Positions 50,701 to 57,954 of a stretch of 64,000 nucleotides of DNA are shown here, in pieces (the stretch's first letter is position 1; each line of letters opens with the position of its first letter). The position numbers and the translations under genes are program-made. Below the pieces are notes generated by a model. It did no database searches and was not told where the DNA came from. It worked only from the letters and a program-made list of their open reading frames with translations. The DNA is from Diplolepis rosae. Taxonomy: Eukaryota > Arthropoda > Insecta > Hymenoptera > Diplolepididae. The stretch is taken from assembly GCA_030998225.1 (NCBI GenBank), contig JAPYXD010000466.1:8772001-8836000 (forward strand). Reading direction: 5' to 3'.

Positions 50701-50744
50701 ACTATTATTAAAAAAAGCACTACAATATAAACACGAAATAACAT
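29607..50744 (-). CDS. Gene B: secreted His-rich protein, 5 exons (join 50744-50594, 35078-34996, 30574-30341, 30142-29999, 29780-29607)
   Basis: The exons join in frame into 786 bases, 261 residues plus stop, with GT/AG at each junction and matching phases (1, 0, 0, 0). It has a signal peptide (LFRVYIVVLFLIIVFIL, cleavage near IYA|VDK), a short polar linker, then GDK|GYKDSHKHDKAKKGH and a His/Lys/Glu/Gly-rich body. Residues typical of the family: EKGEKSAKF, GHSTKG, DEYEKK, GKKW. It is a tandem paralogue of gene A on the same strand. Function unknown; composition suggests extracellular metal binding or a matrix role (inference). Introns 1 and 2 (15.5 and 4.4 kb) hold many transposons. The signal-peptide exon is assigned by phase and direction only, so it is the least certain part. 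Confidence 0.72.
29999..30142 (-). CDS. Gene B exon 4
   Basis: Acceptor atgcatag|GAC at 30142, donor CAAGAG|gtaaac at 29999; 48 codons. Starts DEYEKKQDFYDEYYEDGD, then GNHHHHHEAD and ends GHHKKGHQE. Confidence 0.8.
30341..30574 (-). CDS. Gene B exon 3: conserved 78-residue cassette
   Basis: Acceptor ttttgcag|GGT at 30574, donor AAAAAG|gtatac at 30341; 234 bases, phase 0. Starts GYKDSHKHDKAKKGHLDEKG and ends GHSTKGEHNISKK. Same length and phases as gene A exon 4. Confidence 0.85.
30575..31919. other. Gene B intron 2, unassigned part
   Basis: AT-rich; no recognised gene or repeat before the mariner remnant. Confidence 0.4.
31920..32165 (+). mobile_element. Mariner transposase remnant
   Basis: ATGAAAAAACTTTGCGC reads MKKLCAKWVPRLLTPEHKQN, the mariner WVPRLLT block, followed after frame breaks by YRRNLNS.. 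(decayed DETW site) and an ETAVQTVNW-like stretch. No terminal repeats found. Confidence 0.65.
32284..32814. mobile_element. 531-bp non-autonomous hAT element rich in TATCGATA
   Basis: TAGTGATGGGCGATAC at the left and GTATCGCCCATCACTA at the right, with exact 8-base duplications ACTGGATG (32276-32283, 32815-32822). Subterminal sequence repeats GTATCGATAC/TATCGATA at least eight times on both sides. The central region is AT-rich with no transposase. Confidence 0.9.
32990..34275 (-). mobile_element. Mariner relic with a foreign central segment
   Basis: Minus strand: N-terminus at 34275 (MGKSKFRVFIKHYF, IVQKWFTEFRCGRTS), an internal deletion, then FVTMDEKWIHHYTSES to about 33912. The C-terminal part resumes at about 33290 (HSPDLAPSDYYLF, GGIEKLNNRWTRC) and ends about 33038. 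Between them lie some 620 bases unrelated to mariner. Confidence 0.75.
33292..33912 (+). other. Foreign insert in mariner, LTR-like
   Basis: Begins near TGTAACATCCCTACTTTCCC, holds a run of 16 G (33350-33365), a (GT)n tract (33542-33560), AATAAA signals at about 33653 and 33668, and GC-rich sequence toward 33900. Base composition and TG start suggest a solo LTR, but I found no convincing target duplication. Confidence 0.35.
34276..34995. other. Gene B intron 1/2 flank
   Basis: The first part (to about 34500) is probably the 5' end of the same mariner relic. The remainder is AT-rich, with nothing recognised. Confidence 0.35.
34996..35078 (-). CDS. Gene B exon 2
   Basis: Acceptor tttatag|AT at 35078, donor GATAAG|gtattac at 34996; 83 bases. 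Peptide AEKNYEEGGSTGHDEEHEKS, then NHKEGDK. It starts with AT in phase 1 and ends GDK in phase 0, exactly like the 1982-base exon 3 of gene A. Confidence 0.75.
35684..35711. repeat. (ATT)n microsatellite at LINE 5' edge
   Basis: About nine ATT units directly before the LINE start (CCCGGTCCTTCATGG). Confidence 0.9.
36193..37173 (+). pseudogene. LINE ORF1 (gag), R1-like
   Basis: Two frames, 36193-36708 and 36712-37173, are separated by one stop. The first has coiled-coil sequence (LEILKKVESALEKM) and a basic linker (DTRKRRRKVIV). The second has the gag core YATILRELKKRVNPDELG, VEITDLEPTIEAKDVEDAV and KIGSVSCRVRRKKEVN. After a TGA, CFRCPGFGHI is the first zinc knuckle. Knuckles two and three are at about 37965-38090 (CCWRCGEKGHLAGSC, CFLCGARE). 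Confidence 0.75.
37204..37932. mobile_element. 729-bp short-TIR element inserted in the LINE zinc-knuckle region
   Basis: CACAGTGGGTCCACT at the left and AGTGGACGCACTGT at the right, flanked by CCACATA duplications (37197-37203, 37933-37939). Removing it restores GFGHIAADCRGPDRSRCCWRC in frame. A run of 16 G lies at 37802-37817. A relative sits at 47572-48083 in reverse orientation. Confidence 0.75.
37933..38375 (+). pseudogene. LINE zinc-knuckle end and 3' region
   Basis: Continues the LINE gag: CCWRCGEKGHLAGSC and CFLCGARE with downstream HIPGTMRC, then KAAMQSRTG and a stop. GC-rich 3' sequence ends in A8 and (TTA)n at 38376-38394. Confidence 0.65.
38376..39218. other. AT-rich with (TTA)n tracts
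   Basis: Microsatellites (ATT)n at 38377-38394 and 38466-38480; otherwise AT-rich (TTATTATTAT motifs throughout) and no gene seen. Confidence 0.5.
39200..39300. repeat. (TA)n / TATATAAA low-complexity tract
   Basis: ATATATATATATATAT followed by ATATAAAAA units. Any peptide frame through it is low-complexity. Confidence 0.8.
39310..39820 (-). pseudogene. Remnant of a repetitive transposon-type ORF
   Basis: Minus strand shows ICCTRKCNKSV near 39720-39690, LVLHCRIPELKNEYGKYTKK near 39530-39470, and TYYFADLPICRKMYFFLH near 39430-39360. The CC..C start and the (V/I)C(R/K)K.(F/Y)(F/L)FLH block resemble a repetitive ORF seen in many insect genomes, recognised from memory only. Frames are broken by stops and possibly an intron. 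Confidence 0.4.
40115..40692 (-). mobile_element. Tyrosine-recombinase-like element, 5' end with truncated ORF
   Basis: Leader 40692-40471 shares blocks with 318-500 (see there). From ATG at 40471 the frame reads MAGTSRQLSSVVHESESF, FQTTPPEIAEIAKNA, ENILMAYFTELEKKYKPSTS and WNIYSMLKKTLNVKEKINI, then hits a stop. The helical N(LL)PEK...YE.F...LAYF.EL...YKPST pattern is that of SAM-like DNA-binding domains ahead of a tyrosine recombinase (Crypton-like). The catalytic part is missing. Confidence 0.5.
40693..41530. other. Unassigned
   Basis: AT-rich. 41330-41520 is less AT-rich with a short open frame but no known similarity. Confidence 0.35.
42162..43084 (+). pseudogene. Broken DDE transposase (DUF4817/mariner-like group)
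   Basis: ATG at 42162 gives MAQAKLSERERVSICI, then frame breaks. The main open frame 42330-42782 has HPYKVHLVQELNDDDPDRR, the first catalytic site NTVFSDEATFTL, NCRYWSDTNPDW, KINVWAGILND, FFIDGNLNARAYEELL and the second site NIWFLQDGAVAH. The stop at 42780 replaces the residue after AH. Beyond it RWIGRRGEIEWPARSPDLTPLDYFF supplies the third site and FQFEHLH* the end. Confidence 0.8.
43086..43168 (+). repeat. Tandem 41-bp duplication
   Basis: CGTGAGAGGCAAGGGGACT(A/C)ACGCTAAT...AAGCACCCC occurs twice in a row just after the transposase stop. Confidence 0.85.
43645..45699. other. Unassigned AT-rich intron sequence
   Basis: No recognised gene. (TA)n at 44318-44334. The 172-codon plus frame 44549-45067 has no family features, ordinary intron-like composition and no splice context. 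45250-45440 contains GACCTCTAAAGGTCAC and other repeat-like sequence. Confidence 0.35.
45720..46030 (-). mobile_element. Mariner 3' remnant
   Basis: Minus strand reads, across breaks, LPNSPDI, LQNSLHGTKLASREACEDHL, FFNQKSQM, YIDGILALTDKWRNTID and DYLV*, the C-terminal third of a cecropia-type mariner transposase. It abuts the next mariner derivative. Confidence 0.65.
46037..46803 (-). mobile_element. Internally deleted mariner
   Basis: Right end TACGAGGTCTGTCCGGAAAG (minus strand from 46803). Minus strand then reads MTEKQDQRICIK, an internal deletion, NIERVRLAIEGDRRLTVREL, another deletion after LNKILGM, then VCGDWLLHHDNAPAHS (second catalytic Asp) and KAIPRSEFQDCFEKWKDRW. A weak TIR (GTCCGGAAATATTTG) lies near 46047. 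Confidence 0.7.
46804..47571. other. AT-rich, unassigned
   Basis: No recognised gene or repeat. Confidence 0.4.
47572..48083. mobile_element. 512-bp short-TIR element, relative of 37204-37932
   Basis: Ends CACAGTACGTCCACTA and AGTGGACCTACTGAG; flanks GACGAAGT (47564-47571) and GACGAAAT (48084-48091) match at 7 of 8. Read in reverse it aligns with the start of the 37.2-kb copy: GTCCACT(C)xTATAGGAG, then GGTGGCGCTATTGTCGCTAC. It carries a perfect hairpin inside. Confidence 0.75.
47711..47895. repeat. Perfect 80-bp-arm hairpin
   Basis: 47711-47790 and 47816-47895 are exact reverse complements over all 80 bases (AGTAAAATAGTGGATATTTA at the outer end, AACTTTTGAATGC at the inner end). The loop is 25 bases. 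It lies inside the 512-bp element. Confidence 0.95.
48150..48680 (-). pseudogene. LTR-retrotransposon gag remnant
   Basis: Minus strand reads FKLQVAQFSSARITKDETKS, NLIITNLSIV, then after breaks IRLPPDTQRVLVSTTKTSV and LTKIADRLHEIY. The LEAQF...I..D.TKF and RLP...Q..LA....L..LA..AD..HE blocks are typical gag capsid motifs. Several stops. Confidence 0.65.
48704..48738 (-). CDS. Possible alternative mini-exon of gene B
   Basis: Acceptor tctgcag|GT at 48738, donor GATGAT|gtaagtac at 48704: 35 bases, entered in phase 1 and left in phase 0. Joined to exon 1 it reads KHDH-SGGSGNANHGSDD and could splice directly to GYKD at 30574. It cannot be used together with the exon at 35078, because that exon must be entered in phase 1. 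The donor is consensus-perfect; the small size leaves chance possible. Confidence 0.4.
49029..49188. repeat. 160-bp MITE-like hairpin
   Basis: CGGCTCTGCTAGAGAAGCAT, TCCTAAAAAATACGG and ACTCCTGAC pair with GTCAGGAGTTTTA, CCGTATTTGTTAGGA and ATGTATCTCTAGTGCCG. Confidence 0.7.
49283..49996 (+). mobile_element. 714-bp deletion-derivative transposon
   Basis: AAGGCTTTTCCAATAGGGAC / complement (...GTCTCTATTGGAAAGCCCTT) within TA dinucleotides (49281-49282, 49997-49998). Same family style as 1872-2628, with intact ends and a middle-deleted transposase. Confidence 0.8.
49394..49890 (+). pseudogene. Middle-deleted DDE transposase
   Basis: 49394 starts MVKFTNQQRLEIIKNHYRNS, then FGRNNRPTRQAVRAIVDQFE and FTLLDVPLSKRQ, jumping to a DEAHFSF-like site and, one frame over, RNGPVEWPPLSCDLTPLDLF, YANKPATLDDLKDNIQREI and RCKRARGGHMTDIEFHS*. 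The HTH and the third catalytic region are present, the second is deleted. Confidence 0.75.
49997..50593. other. AT-rich, unassigned
   Basis: Gene B intron sequence with (AT)-rich runs at 50170-50260; nothing recognised. Confidence 0.4.
50594..50744 (-). CDS. Gene B exon 1: signal peptide
   Basis: ATG at 50744; fifty codons plus one base, donor CATA|gtaagtac at 50594. MLFRVYIVVLFLIIVFILQN is strongly hydrophobic, followed by IYAVDKFSRRPIRFKYLLDD and KHDH. The single A left over plus AT of the exon at 35078 makes Asn; plus GT of the mini-exon at 48738 makes Ser. Confidence 0.65.
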
Positions 50745-50794
50745 TTTGAAAAGGTATTTTTTTTATTGGTACGTAAAAGCTTGCGATTTTATTA

Positions 50795-50845
50795 GACTGA
50801 AGTAAAACAAAGCACTCCACTAGAATTGATCGAACCAATTTATAA
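50795..50845 (-). promoter_or_regulatory. Candidate core promoter upstream of gene B exon 1
   Basis: Minus strand TTATAAATT (50845-50837) is a good TATA box about 95 bases before the ATG; TTCAGTC (about 50801-50795) matches the arthropod initiator TCAGT. Their spacing of about 40 bases is longer than usual, so another start between them may be used. Confidence 0.35.
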
Positions 50846-52708
50846 GTACCCACACCCATGGTGATGATCTCTGTAATTGGACACGCCTTGAATTTTTTGC
50901 AAGAATCATCTTGCTTCACACTAAATCTAGAACTACGTTCTTTCTGATTTAGTCAAGACGATGAAGAATCGCTATGTTAAAATAACTTTCTTCGCTTTCA
51001 CTAAACTTCATTATAATTGAAAGCATAAGCCATGTATTAGACAATTATAAAGATCATTCAATGGATTTATTTACTGTTGTTTAATATAATCATATTATTT
51101 CATCTGTTTATTTTTTTTATAATATTCTCAAATTTAAGAACTGGAAAATTCTCTGATGATATCTTAAATACTCTTCATATACTCAAGTTTTAAATTACAA
51201 ATAAAATGACTATAAGCAATAATTTTATTTAAACAAAATATTATTTGTATAGCTCATATAAGTTTTTATAAAATACTAATGGATGTTTCTCAAATAATGA
51301 ATATACTATTTGTTATTTTAATCTGTCTTAACATAATTTCCATGATTCTTTTGTGGTATGATTTCGTGAGTTGATAAATCGTTTTTAAATATGAAGTTCA
51401 TTATAAATCCCCACCTTCTGGCCACTTATCCTCATTTACGCAAGTTTGTATGACTTTTATTTTCCTAAAGTTATTAGTGCTGAAAATTGAATGTAAGTAC
51501 ATTTTTATATATTTCCGTGGTCAAGTGATCGTTTCAGTGATTGGAGTTGGAAATATTCGATGACAGTAACTTTCTCCATATCTCGAGCATAGAAAGTGAA
51601 ACTCTAAGGATTCGCATCAACTACCCAACCACAGAGATTTTATATTTGCTTTATATAAAAAGACATTGCTTTTCCATCAACTTAATTTTAAATTACGTTT
51701 ATTTTTTACGTTTATTTAAATGCCTATATTATTTGCATACTTCTCACTATATGTATTATAAATTTGGGATTATCTTCTTATTTTCAGTTTAACTTTTGAT
51801 ATGAAAATCTATCAATAACCTGTCTGATTTAACGCATTCTTAACTTGTTATTCTAAAATTTCTTAAATCCTTTTTGAACCATCTTCCTCTATCTAGTCTA
51901 ATAAGAGAAAATTCTTATGAATATATTTTTCTTCGTCTCTAAACTTAAGTCCATGCAGAATGAGATATTGAGTTGAAAATTCACGAATTCAAACAAAAGG
52001 CATTGAGGAAAGTATACAATTTCTTATTTTTTTTTTATTAAAAAATATATTGCGAAACATTTTTAAATTTTAAATTATATTAAAATTTTTAAATTCGATA
52101 TCCCATTTTACATGGACATAATTCTTTTATTTTATTTATTCTAAAATATTGTTTTCTTCAATTAATTTCAGTTTTATTAAAGTTCATGGATCTGATTGGT
52201 TTTTAATATTTTCGCGCACCCGAATCTCTAATATTAAAAAATAAATGAATAAAAAAAGGAGCATGGACTTTTTAACGGTATGTCGATTTTTATAATTCGT
52301 TGTTTGTATAAAAAATAAATTCTTTATGAATAAATGTATATCAACGTGCCTAATAGGATATAGCTAAGCGAATTAGAACTAATACATTCATAGGCTGTGA
52401 TTAAAACACGCACGAGAAAACAGGGTCTTGGTTAAGTCGCTTAATTTGATTTTAACCACCCTCATGCAAAGTCAGCGTCTGCTTCACGTCTTTGGTCGCT
52501 ATTGGCTCACCTTTCTTTTAGTAAAGTTTGAAAAGATAGTGTCATTTATTACTCAGTATCGATAATTACGTATTTCCAGCTCAACTATTATATTTTGGAT
52601 ATGAAAATTTGATCTCCTGTAATGAAAAGTGTAAAGTGAATTGAAATAAATTCCGTTTATGTAAAAAAAGCTTATCTCTAAGTAGGGCAGTCATCTTCGT
52701 CATCAAAA
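50846..52708. other. Divergent intergenic region between gene B and trpl
   Basis: No coding sequence recognised in about 1.9 kb. It would contain both upstream regions. The stretch before the trpl ATG (GGGCAGTCATCTTCGTCATC at 52684) is a plausible leader. Confidence 0.4.
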
Positions 52709-52903
52709 ATGCCTGAAGGAACAACCAAGATAAACGAGAAAAATGAACAAGTGGAGACACCTCCTGACTTCGTTGATGAATATACTCTTCATCTCCCTAG
52801 GCCTCTTAATTTAGAAGAAAAAAAGTATCTTCTAGCGGTGGAAAGGGGGGATTTACGCAAAGTCAGGAAGATCCTTCAAAATGCTAACAGACCATCTTTG
52901 AAG
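52709..52903 (+). CDS. trpl: TRPL-like TRPC channel, coding exon 1 (gene continues past window)
   Basis: ATG at 52709 opens MPEGTTKINEKNEQVETPPD; the exon ends NRPSLK at a clean donor AAG|gtgagc (52904), 65 codons, phase 0. LEEKKYLLAVERGD starts the first ankyrin repeat found in all TRPC channels. Joined to the exon at 60918, the ankyrin block [18 protein letters not shown] and [19 protein letters not shown] fits TRPL better than TRP or TRP-gamma as I remember them. TRPL is a plasma-membrane calcium-permeable cation channel that works downstream of phospholipase C in insect photoreceptors. Only the cytosolic N-terminus is in the window; transmembrane segments and pore would lie beyond 64000. 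TRP-gamma remains possible. Confidence 0.85.
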
Positions 52904-53624
52904 GTGAGCTTATTTCAGTACATACATTCCGTTCAACAGAAGTTTAATCACCATGATAATGCTTTTTTGTCAGAAAGTAAAATCATGGTCACCTACATGG
53001 TAAAAAATGGAATATACTAAGTATAATATAGTATAATTTTCAACAAATGTCTACATTTCGTGATCCTCTGAATCCAGAATATGCGTTTGTCAATCCTGTC
53101 TTTCCATCTCGCGTTATTGTCTGTAGACACGATAACTCTTAAAAGTATTATCAGATTTGAATGCGCTTTGGCACATTTTATCAGACCTAAAAAAGAAAAG
53201 ACATGCTCGTTAACAAGCCTTATCTGACCAAAATTTTGAAAATTAGGGCATTTTAGGTGCTTTTAAAAACTTCTTTTAGAGAAATCAAAAATATTAATAC
53301 TGGTTACTGACAATGCTTTAAAAGCTCCGCGAGTTGTCCTTGTGAAATTTTTCAATCAAACCAAAAGTAGGAAACTTGCAGCAAACAAAATTTCGAAAAA
53401 AATCAATAATTTGATTCAACTTTCCATGCAAACTACTTGAGATGCGAAAAAACCTTATGCAGAATTGATTAAACAAAAAAGATATTAAAATTTCAACTTG
53501 TGGAAACTAAATGGCTCTGTTCAGTTTTTATTGATTCAGAACAGGGATTCTCTTTGAAAGATATGTAACTGAGGTTCTATTCTAATTTGGATACACTGAA
53601 GTTCATGTACGTCATAATGAGAGA
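52904..53624. other. trpl intron 1, proximal part
   Basis: No recognised repeat or gene. Confidence 0.4.
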
Positions 53625-53729
53625 CTTGAGGCCATGGATCAACTAGTACACTTGACTAAATCAATAAAATCAGTTTCCCACAATAATGAACTTTTTAAAT
53701 TGAAATTTTAGGACATAATAAAGCACATG
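53625..53729 (-). repeat. Inverted copy of the 5' end of the element at 57955-58085
   Basis: GGCCATGGATCAACTAGTAC, AAATCAATAAAATCAGTTT and CATAATAAAGCACATG match the complement of 57955-58085 (with a 12-base gap). The hAT element was inserted inside this hairpin, at AGCACATG. Confidence 0.7.
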
Positions 53730-53924
53730 TAGTGATGCATCCGAGCGAGACGATACAAGAAACGATCAAAAATGTTTTCTGTTATCGATTCGACAACCGA
53801 GAAGTCAGATCGTTTTGTTTTAATGAAACGAGCTTCTCGTTACAAACGAGCGTTCACAGTGAGAGTCTCGATTCGGAAATATGAAGTGCATGAAGTTTGT
53901 ACTAAATCAACACGAAATACAAAT

Positions 53925-54170
53925 GAAGAGTGGACATTCAAAAGGGCGTAACCCACATTTCTGAAATTTTACACGGCGGCACAAAAACGTTCCCATTTCG
54001 ACACCTCGAGATACAGATTTTTGATTTCTAAATCGAAAATAAAAATTTTTCCGATTGGAAAAAAAAAATCGTTTGCGCTATTGTATTGGCATTAACCTCA
54101 AGAATTTGTTTCGCCAAAAAAACGATTTTTGAAAAATTTTGGGTTACGCCCTTTTGAATGTCCACTCTTC
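53925..54170. mobile_element. 246-bp MITE nested in the hAT element
   Basis: GAAGAGTGGACATTCAAAAG GGCGTAACCCA is mirrored exactly at the other end (TGGGTTACGCCCTTTTGAAT, GTCCACTCTTC). Flanks AAAT/AAAT may be the target duplication. Confidence 0.85.
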
Positions 54171-54620
54171 AAATAAGTTTTGGGAATAAATTATTTTCGA
54201 TATTTCAAAAAATCATGCCGACTTGCATTGCTGAAAAAAAATATATTTGTTAAATTTAATGGTATTTTTATAATTGTAACAATTTTAACATATACATACA
54301 TCATACGTAATTAAATATTCTATTCCATATAGGAAATCCAATAAAGTTACGAATATTATATATTAATTATTCCATAGAGATAAGATATTTTCATGCTATT
54401 ATAGGGAAAAATATTTCAATAAAATAATGTAGAAATTAGGAATTTTTCAAAATATTTAAAAAGAAAACTAGAAAGCTTATAATTTTTGACGGTATTGCAA
54501 CAATCATTAATTGCTTTTCGTTATCTGTATTTATTCTAGATATAAAATAAAAAATAAGATCAAACCACAATTTATTATTTTATTCTAAAATGTATACTTA
54601 ACGTGCTAAAAAAATTGTTT

Positions 54621-57400
54621 TTACATATGAGAATTAACAGTTTTGAATATCGAAAATTCTTCTTTTTTTGTCCAGTCATTTAAACAGAGGAGCTCGCGAG
54701 CTATTTCTTTGCTGAGTGTATTCCTATGTTTTCGAATAATCAGTGATGAACGCAAAAAAAGACGTTCTACAGATACAGATGTTGCCTGGATAATCAGCAA
54801 GTCACGGGCCATACGGGCTAAATTCGGATAAACCTGTTTATGTTTTTTCCACCACTCAAATATATCAGTATTTGAATTTGAAATATCTGACTTCTTATAC
54901 TGATCTATTTCGCTCCTCCAATGATCCTGGGTTTTTTGTCGCATCCCTTGCTTCTCAATTTGTAAAAAAGACCTATAAAGACACATGAAATCCACTTCAT
55001 TGTCACTTGATTCTACTTCAGAAGGCTGAAATTCAGCATCTACAGTTTGAAGATCGTTTTTGGATGGTGGAATGTAGTACTCGCTCTTATATACGTCTTC
55101 AAATTTTTGGATGGATTCTTTTTTCATCAATCTTCCCCATTCTGTTTTGTCAAAAAGTTGGATTCTGTGCCTAGGATCAAGTATTAGAATCGCACAATAG
55201 ATCCAAGTGCACTTCCGATAATGCTTTAGTAATTTTTCATGAGCTGCTACAAGTGCATCTCGTATCTTTAAATCATTGAAAGACCAGCTAGGATTTGCAT
55301 CTATTTCTCTAACAGCTTTGTCAATTTGGTCAAGCAATAAATTGAAGCCAATGATGACCAAAGGAAGAGATATGTACTTTTCTCCAGAAAGAGTTTTTGA
55401 AAAAGATTTAAAAAGCTTCAAGTGTTTGTAAGCACCACTTAAAAGGACCCAATCGTCTTCAGATAAAGAATATTTCTGCATGTCTAGATTTGACATACAG
55501 AGCAGATCTGGAGCTTTGCGTAATTTCTTTCCCTTTCTTATCATGTCATGCGTCGAATACCACCTCGTTCTGAGGTCAATAGTAGGAGCTAAAGCTTTAG
55601 TATTGGTAGATATGCAACAGCAATCAAGCTTGAGACGCAATTGTTCACTATATTTTATTTTTATGAATAACTCTTTTAATTTACCAATAGGAGACTGATT
55701 TATTCGTTGTGATGTGATTACTATTTCTTCTTCACTGTCAGTATATCCTCGATGTCATCCTCGTTTTGGAATTTTAATTCTAGGAGAAAATTCTGCGCAC
55801 CTAGATTCTCGATGTGTGCCATACATCTAAAATGCTGGTCATCTGTGTTAAATACTATACTGTTTTGGTCCATCAATGATCCTAATTCATTAATAAAGGT
55901 GGTATTACTAGAGGCATTTTCCATAGTTATTCCCTGCACTTTTTTTTTAAGTTGACTTTCCTGTAGGAAGCCGTAGAATAACTTCGCTATATCGCTTCCA
56001 GTATGGCATCCATTAGATGAAGCGAACTCTAAAGTTAATGATTGCATGTCCCAGTTATCATCGATGTAATGGCCTATTCACAATCAAAATATATAATTTC
56101 AATATAGATACGTTTAATACCTATATTAATGCGAGTTATGCATTGATTAGTCTACACTGAGAAAAATGGATATTAAAATGAGTATCTAGATGTTTAACTA
56201 TAGGATAGCCATCTTTATATTTATTCACAATATCTAGAATGAATATACATTTTTACCCATGTAAATATAAATATATATAGTACATCCAAATATAGGCGTT
56301 AAATATATTTAGTAATCTACATATTTTTTGGAGTCGAAACTATTATTTAGAGTGAAATGGCACGCCATTAGAGTAGCTTCTTTTTCACTCCAAAAGGTGA
56401 ATTAGTTGGCTTTTTACTTCATCGAGTGAGATTTTAATCAAAGAAACTTTATGAGTAGTCTTCAGCTTTTAGAACAAAAAAAATGATATTTATTATATGA
56501 AAAATAAAAAAATTAGCAATCAATAAAAAAAGTTGTTGAATTTATAAAATATATGTAGTGTTCATTAAATGTAAATAGAGGTCCAGCCATCTAGCGCAAA
56601 AGAATCTTTGAAGAATTTTTCTGTAATTTTTGCATTACAATTGCTTTTATTTCTGTGAATGTTTTTTTGATCATTGAATGTAAGGCATTTCTCAAAGGCA
56701 GTTGTGCATCCTTGTTTAAATATTCAAAATATTCTTGAGTTATGGCATCGTCGAAGAAATTAACAGTGAAGTACTTTTTAGCGACCCATTCGACAGTCAT
56801 ACGATTGAACTTACTTTGGTTAAATCGCTAAAGAAAATCATAAAACTTAAGAAATTTATATGTAAATAAAATTTATCTTGAAGTCCTAATACAATCAGTT
56901 TGTATGAATCGAAACCAGTAACTCATTCTTCACTATACAGTCAGTCATTTTGCACTAATTATCAGTCAAAAATAGCTGACTAGATAGCAAAAAAAAGCTA
57001 CTAATTTGATTACAGCGCAATTTTGACTGACATGCAACACGTGATCAGGCTTCGAGGTCTGGCTCGGGTAGAAGCCCATGTGTTTTTTCGCTCAGTTCAA
57101 ATCACCAATCTGCGCTTGGTAGAGCTACAGAAAAATTTCTGCATGCGTTATATGACAGCTAATTATAATTCAATCAACAATAAGAGCGCTTTCTTTCTGG
57201 ATAAAAATTTGAATAAAAATAATCAATTTCCATCCATCATCTTAATTATCCTCTCTTTTTTTTCTTTTGCTTCGCACAGTTTGCATTTAGCGAATTTGTA
57301 CTTATTCTCGTCAAATCTAAATTCAAAAATTTTTCCGAAGACTTCTTTTTTCCTTTTCTTGGAGCAATTTGCATCATTATCTTGCAGGACGTTCAGCAGC
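54621..57400 (-). pseudogene. hAT transposase, fragmented
   Basis: From the N-terminus: a half BED-type zinc finger at about 57400-57222 (KFAKCKLCEAKEK; the second half with the His pair is missing), MTVEWVAKKYFTVNFFDD at 56800-56591, FASSNGCHTGSDIAKLFYGF with GITMENASSNTTFI at 56047-55721, and a long C-terminal frame 55640-54621. That last frame has RTRWYSTHDMIRKG, ILDPRHRIQLFD, and the hAT dimerisation domain YPNLARMARDLLIIQATSVS with VERLF. Gaps and frame changes between pieces make it inactive; an AT-rich stretch at 56080-56580 may be another insertion. Confidence 0.85.
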
Positions 57401-57954
57401 TCATTGTTACCGCTAATAATATTTAATTATAAATGAAAGAAACTACCTCGTACATGAATATTGAGAATTAAGTTTTTAAGAACAATACATTTTGCCTTGT
57501 TTAGAAAAGAGGATTTTATAAAGAGTATTTCTCAATTGCAATTCAATACCTCTGTAAAATTCTTTTTCTACTTTCTTGATTTTCGTGATTTTCAACTTCC
57601 ATATCCATGTAAGTGTTTGAATCAAAATGTTCTTTTATATTTTCGATTTGACAACTGTCTTGGTATTGAAATTCTGAGATTCTCGATCGGTATCGCGTAA
57701 AAAGTTGAGACGAGATAATTCGATATTGACAAATGAATACGCGAGTTAATTGAACTGAATATAATTGTCGATATCGTACGATAACGAGCGGGACAAATAG
57801 ATTTCTCGTATCGGCATGCATCACTAAGCACATGTTAGCGGATTGCTGCAAACTTTAATAAGTTTTTAACATTTGAAAAAATTTTAGTGTCGGTAAAACA
57901 GTAATTATTTTATTTGATTCATTAGAACTAATTGAAATCTACAGATATTCGCAA

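Larger units (their letters stand above)
53730..57826 (-). mobile_element. 4.1-kb hAT element with exact target duplications
   Basis: TAGTGATGCAT at the left and ATGCATCACTA at the right; 8-base duplications AGCACATG at 53722-53729 and 57827-57834 are identical. Subterminal sequence (GAGCGAGACGATACAAG; CGAGCGGGACAAAT) also pairs loosely. The transposase runs right to left from about 57400 to 54621 and is broken. A MITE is nested at 53925-54170. Confidence 0.92.

Noticed and set aside
57023..57436. 137-codon plus-strand frame
   Set aside because: Lies opposite the BED-finger remnant of the hAT transposase.
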